Below, piece after piece: positions 59,093-64,000 of a stretch of 64,000 nt of DNA. The DNA is from an uncultured Oscillospiraceae bacterium (GTDB lineage Bacteria; Bacillota; Clostridia; Oscillospirales; Oscillospiraceae), in contig CAJTLI010000011.1 of NCBI GenBank assembly GCA_910577525.1, forward strand, positions 12,767 through 76,766, given 5' to 3'. Position 1 is the stretch's first letter; every line of letters starts with the position of its first letter. The notes below the pieces were generated by a model. That model saw only the letters and a list, made by a program, of their open reading frames with translations. It was not told the origin of the DNA and did no database searches. The position numbers were made by a program, and so were the translations under genes.

Positions 59093-60304
59093 TTAGAGCA
59101 TGTTCAGATTACTTTGCAGAATATTGACCCCCGACTTCGACACGGCGATATAATAGCGTTGCGTCACTTGAATATTTCCATGCCCCATCTGATTGCACAG
59201 CAAATGGGTGGGGGTATTCATTTCCGCCATGAGCGTACCATAGGTGTGCCGCAAATGATGATATTTGAAGTCAATGTGAAACCGGGCTTTGATTTCCCGC
59301 GTGGGGTATTTCATGGAGTTGACCGTCTGAATTTTGCCGTTAGGCAGACAGTTGACAAGCGCCGTTGAAAAAATCTGCTTGCCGCCCAAGTCCTCAATGA
59401 GCCGTTGATTTTGGGAGCGCAGCGCGGCAAATTGAATTTCATCCTCTGACCGCCGCCGCGCCAATTCTTGAAAGTACGCTTTCAATTTATCGCACATGTA
59501 AATCGTCCGTCTGGCGTTGTGGGTTTTCAGCGGCACTAACTTGATAAGTCCATCCTGATATTGCATTTGACGGTCAATCAAAATCGTGCCGCGCTCCACG
59601 TCAACATTTTCCCATTTCAGCCCGAAACACTCATTGATACGCAGCCCGCAGAACCGCCCCAGCATGTACGCCGTTTCCGCGTTCGTCCCCCGGAAATAAT
59701 CATCCAAAATCACAAGTTCTTCCCGGCTGAACGCCACAATATCAATATCATCATCCGTTTTCAGCTTTGGCATGTGGATTTTCGTGTCCTTGTTGGTACA
59801 CAACTTATTGTAGCTATCCACAGCCAGATAGTTGCGGGAATACGCCTGACCGAAAATCAGGTAGAACATTTTCAAGAAACTTTCGACATAGCGATAGGAC
59901 AGCCCCCGGTTATAATACAGTTCGGTCAAGTAGTCTACAACCTCCGCCGCGCTGATTTCATCAATGTACCTCTTGCCAAAAGCGGCACACAGGTGATTAA
60001 CCCACAGGCTTTCTTGTTTGCGAATGGTATTGTAGGCTTTGCCGCTCCGTCCCTTTTCGCAGTATTCTTGATAGACCTCCGCCACCGTCTTTCTGACCGT
60101 GGGCTTTGGCTTGCGGGCGTTCTGTTCGTTATCCACCGCCATTTGCCGCGCTTTGATTGCTGCCCGTTTCGTTTTCAGCGGACAGCCGTTTTCGTCCTTG
60201 CTGCCCTGTTTCGATATGCGTTTCCCGTCACGGGTGAACGTATATCGAAAAGCCCACAGCCCACTTTCCAACTGGAATACTCCCGCGTCATTTTGCTTTC
60301 CCAT
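59093..60304 (-). CDS. int: Tyrosine recombinase (integrase)
   Basis: This 403-residue protein has an AP2-like DNA-binding N-terminus ([23 protein letters not shown], about 8-30), a core-binding SAM-like domain (about 75-175) and a catalytic domain: Arg in [17 protein letters not shown] near 233, [26 protein letters not shown] near 350, MGHGN, and nucleophile Tyr in TQRYYIAVS near 385. It is set by ATG 60304 after GGGAGG. An upstream frame that runs antisense through the rubrerythrin fragment is rejected. It lies 80 bases from the probable attR core. Confidence 0.96.
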   Translation of the reverse strand: MGKQNDAGVFQLESGLWAFRYTFTRDGKRISKQGSKDENGCPLKTKRAAIKARQMAVDNEQNARKPKPTVRKTVAEVYQEYCEKGRSGKAYNTIRKQESLWVNHLCAAFGKRYIDEISAAEVVDYLTELYYNRGLSYRYVESFLKMFYLIFGQAYSRNYLAVDSYNKLCTNKDTKIHMPKLKTDDDIDIVAFSREELVILDDYFRGTNAETAYMLGRFCGLRINECFGLKWENVDVERGTILIDRQMQYQDGLIKLVPLKTHNARRTIYMCDKLKAYFQELARRRSEDEIQFAALRSQNQRLIEDLGGKQIFSTALVNCLPNGKIQTVNSMKYPTREIKARFHIDFKYHHLRHTYGTLMAEMNTPTHLLCNQMGHGNIQVTQRYYIAVSKSGVNILQSNLNML

Positions 60305-60384
60305 GTTGTTGCCTCCCGAAAATGTGTAATTTCGAGTGCAACTTTTATCCGAATATTCCATGTGAAAACTTGCACAAGTGCAAC

Positions 60385-60411
60385 CCTGTACTGGGAGAAG
60401 GCCGCCTATGA
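60385..60411. other. Probable attR core
   Basis: Twenty-seven bases identical to 48680-48706, directly preceded by an integrase-type GTGCAAC motif (60378-60384). Confidence 0.65.
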
Positions 60412-60655
60412 AGAGGCCGAGCACGCCGCCAAGTTCGCCGCGCTGCTGGGCGAGGTGGTCACCGACTCCACCAAGAAGAACCTGGAGATGCGCGTCGAGG
60501 CCGAGAACGGCGCCACCAAGGGCAAGTTCGACCTGGCCGCATGCGCCAAGAAGAACGGCCTGGACGCCATCCATGATTCCGTCCACGAGATGGCCCGGGA
60601 CGAGGCCCGCCACGGCAAGGCGCTGAAGGGCCTGCTGGAGCGGTATTTCGGCTGA
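60385..60655 (+). pseudogene. 5'-truncated reverse rubrerythrin (displaced 3' half)
   Basis: The frame from the core reads [21 protein letters not shown], then [19 protein letters not shown], and ends [14 protein letters not shown]. It lacks the rubredoxin domain and first half of the di-iron domain, and has no start codon. It is homologous to residues 102-195 of the intact gene at 48375, with a four-codon length difference. The high GC of this piece matches the host. It is best read as the original chromosomal 3' end, left at the far side of the element after integration. Confidence 0.88.
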
Positions 60656-61097
60656 GCATTCGATACGCATAAGTACAGATAAATACGATTAAATGTAACG
60701 AAAACCCCTATTTTTTCATGTTGCAGACCGCATTCAAGAACAAGTACACGAAACACGGATAACGAGCTTTCGTTATCCGTGTTTCGCTGTATTGAATCGT
60801 ATTTTTTTGTTTGGTGGGAAATCGGCGGGAAAAACAGCAAAAATATCCGTTTATCGCCAGCATATAATGATTTCCCACAAAAAACACGAAATTCGTTGTG
60901 CCACAACGGCTTTGGCTCTTACTTTGTAGGTTGCTTGTGGGAAAAATAATTGTATTTCCGGGCTCGCTACGCCACAAATAATGCGGGCCAGGCCATTGAT
61001 TTCAGAGAAAGATTATCGTAACCGATTGGATGTTAGTGTTTAAATTTTTTTGTTATAGTTAAAGCTGGCAAACATACATCCAAAAGCCAATCAGCAA
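60656..61097. other. AT-rich stretch without a gene, with inverted repeats
   Basis: No credible coding frame. A perfect 17-bp stem (CGAAACACGGATAACGA, 60749-60765, and its complement 60770-60786) with a four-base loop may terminate the old rubrerythrin transcript. TTTCCCACAA (about 60871) and TTGTGGGAAA (about 60934) form a second, wider inverted repeat. GC drops sharply relative to the rubrerythrin fragment. Confidence 0.55.
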
Positions 61098-62237
61098 TCA
61101 CGTTCCGTCCCGCAGTATTGCCAGATATTTTTCATAAGCAAATACACGGTTTCTGGCTGCGTTGGTTGTCTCCTTCAATATACCCAGTTCCATCAGTTTT
61201 TTAACAGCAGTAGAAACGGTGTTGTAACTGACACCCAGTGCGACAGCTGTGTGCTTAATATCAATGATGGGGTGCTGTTCCAAATAATCAAACACAGCGC
61301 GGATATTATCCTTGCTGCGAGTCGTTTGGGGCAGCAGCTCCAGGCTTTGATTGTGTAGCGCGGATAACTGCTCAATTGATGTCATCGCGTCGGCAGCTGC
61401 GGCGCTGACTGCCTCTAAAAAGAACCGGACCCATTGTTCATAGTTTCCACTCCGACGGACTTCGCTGATCCTGTCATAATATTCAATTTGATTTTTCTTT
61501 AGAAAATAGGAGACATAAATTACGGGTTTGCGCAATAATCCTTGCTCCATTAAATAGAGCAAAATCAAAAGCCTGCCGATCCTGCCGTTGCCATCAAGGA
61601 AGGGATGAATCGTCTCAAACTGATAGTGGATCAGTGCGGCTTGTATGAGTGGATCATACTCTCGATTTTCATTGATATACTGCTCCAATGCGGACATAGA
61701 TGCTTTCATATCTTCAACATTTGGCGGAATATATCGGGCATTTTTTAGAGAGCATCCCGCCGGTCCAATCCAATTTTGAGAGCGACGAAATTCTCCCGGA
61801 TTTTTCTCCTGCCCCCGTACGCCCTCCATGAGAGCGGCATGGATCGTCCTAAGCAACCGATTACAAATCGGCAGCTTCTCAAGCTGCTCCAAAGCATATT
61901 GCGTCGCTTTTACATAATTGACCACGTCTGCCACGTCCAGATTGGCGTTAATATCAAGCTCTGGGTCAAGTACGTCCTCCAAAGTACACTGAGTGCCTTC
62001 GATTTGAGATGAAAGCAGAGCTTCTTTCCGAACATACATAGACACAAATAATTCTGTACTGGGAATTAACTGAGACGCGACATCCAGCTTTTGAAGGTTG
62101 CGGCTGGCTTCAATCAACAGACGCAGTATATCATCGCTAATATCCAAAGCAGGCTGAGGCGGCAAAGAAGCAGGGCAAAAAGACTGATAAGCGGCTTCCC
62201 CTGTCATATTTGAAATGTACTGACCAGCTCTATTCAT
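61098..62237 (-). CDS. Fic-family protein with C-terminal winged helix
   Basis: This 379-residue protein carries the complete Fic motif HPFLDGNGRIGRLL near 205-218 and an N-terminal inhibitory helix with SSQIEGTQ near 75 (S-x-x-x-E-G), so it is a class II, self-restrained AMP-transferase. The residues around 130-165 (NPGEFRRSQNWIGP) match the Fic N-domain. A C-terminal HTH (about 320-375: DIKHTAVALGVSYNTVSTAVKKLMELGIL) suggests autoregulation. The target protein is unknown. It lies beside the Kiwa-like genes in the AT-rich island. Confidence 0.94.
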   Translation of the reverse strand: MNRAGQYISNMTGEAAYQSFCPASLPPQPALDISDDILRLLIEASRNLQKLDVASQLIPSTELFVSMYVRKEALLSSQIEGTQCTLEDVLDPELDINANLDVADVVNYVKATQYALEQLEKLPICNRLLRTIHAALMEGVRGQEKNPGEFRRSQNWIGPAGCSLKNARYIPPNVEDMKASMSALEQYINENREYDPLIQAALIHYQFETIHPFLDGNGRIGRLLILLYLMEQGLLRKPVIYVSYFLKKNQIEYYDRISEVRRSGNYEQWVRFFLEAVSAAAADAMTSIEQLSALHNQSLELLPQTTRSKDNIRAVFDYLEQHPIIDIKHTAVALGVSYNTVSTAVKKLMELGILKETTNAARNRVFAYEKYLAILRDGT

Positions 62238-62432
62238 TGCAATCCTCCAGTATATGGATTTGAAATACTACATATATAATACGCTCTTTATTTCAATATT
62301 TCAACAAGTTTTTGAAATATATTTTTGCTGCCCCTTACTTGACTAAATGATAAATGCCTAATTACCCTCCACGTCAAACGCTTTAAAGTAATTGAAATTA
62401 TTTTTGTAAATTGCGTAAGCAAAAGATTTGTG

Positions 62433-62461
62433 TTGAAAAATCCCTCTATTTGGACTATAAT
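62433..62461 (+). promoter_or_regulatory. Promoter of the Kiwa-like operon
   Basis: TTGAAA (62433-62438), 17 bases, TATAAT (62456-62461), 44 bases before the first gene. Confidence 0.85.
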
Positions 62462-62504
62462 GAAAAAAGGCGTAAGAATCCTATTGAGATAAGGATATCC
62501 TAAT

Positions 62505-63023
62505 ATGAATTTGATATTTCGGCTTTTATTAACTCTAAACGCTACATCATGGATGGTCGTTGTGTACGCTCTCAAAGCTGAGTGGACCTATAAATCAATA
62601 CCGGTATGGGGTATTGCCCTACTGATCCTCTGCATTCCAATCCTGCTCTCTGCTCTCTCAATAAGAATCACGTCTAAGATTGGTTCCGATTCCATACATG
62701 GGTGCAGCGAGTGCAGCCTCGCAGATCAAGAGTTTCTGCCAGTCTATCTGGGATATTTCTTTGTTTCTCTTAGTGTTCCAAATGATATGACAATGTCGTT
62801 CCTGTATGTTATTGTGTTCATTTTCACATTTATCTCGCAAACGCAATATTTTAACCCAATTTTTTTGTTGTTTGGATACCATTACTATCATGTTCTGACA
62901 CCACAGGGAACAAAAGTTTTTATCATTGCCCGTGGGAAAGTAATCCGAAATAAAAGCTATTTGCACTTCGATGACCTGCGGAGAATTAATGATACAACCT
63001 ATATTGTGCGAAAGGAACCGTAA
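62505..63023 (+). CDS. kwaA: KwaA-like four-helix membrane protein (Kiwa defence)
   Basis: This 172-residue protein has four predicted membrane helices (about 4-23, 33-53, 77-93 and 97-125) and a cytoplasmic C-terminus (YHYYHVLTPQGTKVFIIARGKVIRNKSYL). Size, topology and the following DUF4868-like gene match KwaA of the Kiwa anti-phage system, which senses phage attachment at the membrane and relays it to KwaB. Identification rests mainly on gene order and topology, because KwaA sequences are poorly conserved. GATAAGGATA precedes the ATG. Confidence 0.65.
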   Translation: MNLIFRLLLTLNATSWMVVVYALKAEWTYKSIPVWGIALLILCIPILLSALSIRITSKIGSDSIHGCSECSLADQEFLPVYLGYFFVSLSVPNDMTMSFLYVIVFIFTFISQTQYFNPIFLLFGYHYYHVLTPQGTKVFIIARGKVIRNKSYLHFDDLRRINDTTYIVRKEP

Positions 63024-63024
63024 A

Positions 63025-63858
63025 ATGAATTCGATTTTCGCTAAGCTTCGTCTCAGGGGTAATGTGAATAAGTATCGAAAGATGCTGTCTACCAATGAGG
63101 AGGTCTTTCCCAGCTTTGAGGACATGGTAACCTCTACGATCCCATATGCTCCTGGTGCTTTATCCGAGCCCGGTGAATGGTTTCAGCTTTCAGACGTGTC
63201 ATGTGGGGATTATGCGCTTGATATTTTTAGTAGTAATTTTAATACCCTCGATTTTGATTCCCTCGCGCGGGAGGAGTTTTCGCTGATTGACTTTTTGTTC
63301 GTCAAGCAAGGGAATACATTACTCTTTCAAAATATTACCCGAGCAAAACTTGCTTTAAAAAAGCATATCTGGGATTTCGGAGAGGGTTATCAATTCCGAA
63401 GTGCCTGTAATGAAATTGTAATTAATAGCCTACCTGATGCAATCTACTTCCAGAACAACGACACACTGTATTTTCGCCGTCTCGAATCCATTACTTCAAT
63501 TTTTAAAGGAATTGACCAGATATACAGAGAAGCCACTGATGAAGAGACGGCCCAATTTCTTCAGAGCAACTTTATCCAACTTGGAGAAACCTATACTGCT
63601 GAAAACGTGAAAACAGCTAATCGAAAAAGGATCGCGCTTGCAAGTAAAACCATATCCAATCTAGCACCGCAGGATAGAGATAACATATTCACCTACATAG
63701 GAGAATACTGCCCCTCCTTAAAGACTCCAGATAACAAATTCGCTATTAGCGGCGAAGATGAGTTGAAATTGCTTCTATATGGAATTGAGCAGCGGTTTTA
63801 CACAACTTTAGTTGGGAATGAACAGCGGATTGCTAACTCAGTTATTCCATTCGGTTAG
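63025..63858 (+). CDS. kwaB: KwaB-like DUF4868 effector (Kiwa defence)
   Basis: This 277-residue soluble protein resembles DUF4868/KwaB: LFVKQGNTLLFQNITRAKLALKK near 85, then NEIVINSLPDAIYFQNNDTLYFRRLESITSIFKGID near 128 and a helical C-terminus. KwaB binds DNA and stops phage replication and late transcription together with KwaA. The ATG at 63025 lies one base after the KwaA stop, with GAAAGGAA upstream. An earlier in-frame ATG inside kwaA has no ribosome site. It is slightly shorter than the roughly 315-residue reference. Confidence 0.68.
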   Translation: MNSIFAKLRLRGNVNKYRKMLSTNEEVFPSFEDMVTSTIPYAPGALSEPGEWFQLSDVSCGDYALDIFSSNFNTLDFDSLAREEFSLIDFLFVKQGNTLLFQNITRAKLALKKHIWDFGEGYQFRSACNEIVINSLPDAIYFQNNDTLYFRRLESITSIFKGIDQIYREATDEETAQFLQSNFIQLGETYTAENVKTANRKRIALASKTISNLAPQDRDNIFTYIGEYCPSLKTPDNKFAISGEDELKLLLYGIEQRFYTTLVGNEQRIANSVIPFG

Positions 63859-64000
63859 CAGACTTCCCGCTTATGGTGTCAAAATCAGTCCTGATAAATC
63901 TTTGCTCACGCATTTTTGAAATTATGGTTATGACAGGAGAATCATTAAGAAGCTGTACCAATAGAGGGAAAAGTAGTATAATGAGGGAATGATACAGAAA

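Larger units (their letters stand above)
48680..60411. mobile_element. Integrative element inserted in the reverse-rubrerythrin gene
   Basis: About 11.7 kb lies between the two 27-base core copies. It carries a tyrosine integrase at the right end facing inward, an XRE repressor with divergent operators, an AEP-type primase, a SprT-like protease, a DUF6809-like protein, a serine resolvase and a WYL regulator. GC content and codon use from about 49.2 to 60.3 kb are lower than in the host. No relaxase, type IV secretion, terminase or capsid gene is recognised. On the left the exact end could instead be near 49217, just after the BFD gene, if the rubrerythrin 3' end is not element-borne. Confidence 0.8.

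Noticed and set aside
60305..60670. Upstream extension of the integrase through the rubrerythrin fragment
   Set aside because: The extension is antisense to rubrerythrin. The integrase N-terminal domain begins at ATG 60304 with a good ribosome site.
62288..62575. A 95-codon minus-strand frame between the Fic and Kiwa-like genes
   Set aside because: It overlaps the KwaA start and the consensus promoter on the other strand, and reads as hydrophobic AT-rich translation without a domain.

Overview
The window looks like a chromosome segment from a high-GC, strictly anaerobic Clostridia member of the Oscillospiraceae type (Flavonifractor / Lawsonibacter-like). This rests on GC-rich codon use, a T-box leader, the HrcA/CIRCE heat-shock operon, split B12-dependent methionine synthase, reverse rubrerythrin with a PerR-like regulator, and archaeal-type AspRS beside GatCAB. 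The genus is inferred from style, not from a marker gene.

Region 1-49.2 kb is host core and is densely packed. Left to right: an Asn-tRNA transamidation operon (aspS-gatC-gatA, minus strand) behind a T-box with an apparent Asn specifier; a family-4 uracil-DNA glycosylase and a two-OB-fold SSB; a small hypothetical gene whose 3' end and terminator are tandemly duplicated; a DHHW/MBOAT pair for polysaccharide O-acetylation; hrcA-grpE-dnaK-dnaJ under CIRCE; a PMT-type glycosyltransferase; a PHP phosphatase and rpiB; comEC-holA-rnmV; a HAD hydrolase; pcrA; a B12/folate methionine block (separate activation protein, metH, and a homocysteine methyltransferase-MTHFR fusion); trmO and an HD protein; a cysteine desulfurase preceded by a chain of perfect palindromes; a MATE pump; two CobW-family GTPases; an ECF sigma/anti-sigma pair; a serC-YwqG-serA cluster; a metal-resistance operon (ArsR/SmtB regulator, HMA chaperone, methyltransferase, P1B ATPase) with a 12-2-12 operator; an orphan histidine kinase; and perR-like / reverse rubrerythrin / BFD ferredoxin.

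Region about 48.7-60.4 kb is an integrative element of lower GC. It carries an XRE switch, an AEP-type primase, a SprT-like protease, a serine resolvase, a WYL regulator and a tyrosine integrase. I see no relaxase, conjugation or capsid gene. Its right end abuts a 5'-truncated rubrerythrin, and 27 identical bases are shared with the intact rubrerythrin at the left. The simplest reading is integration inside the rubrerythrin gene, with the element supplying a replacement 3' end. One element gene contains an in-frame TAG.

Region 60.7-64 kb is AT-rich and looks foreign: a Fic protein and a two-gene unit resembling the Kiwa anti-phage system (KwaA/KwaB). At least two families of dispersed intergenic palindromic repeats (1.8/8.2 kb and 10.2/44.9 kb) sit between host genes.
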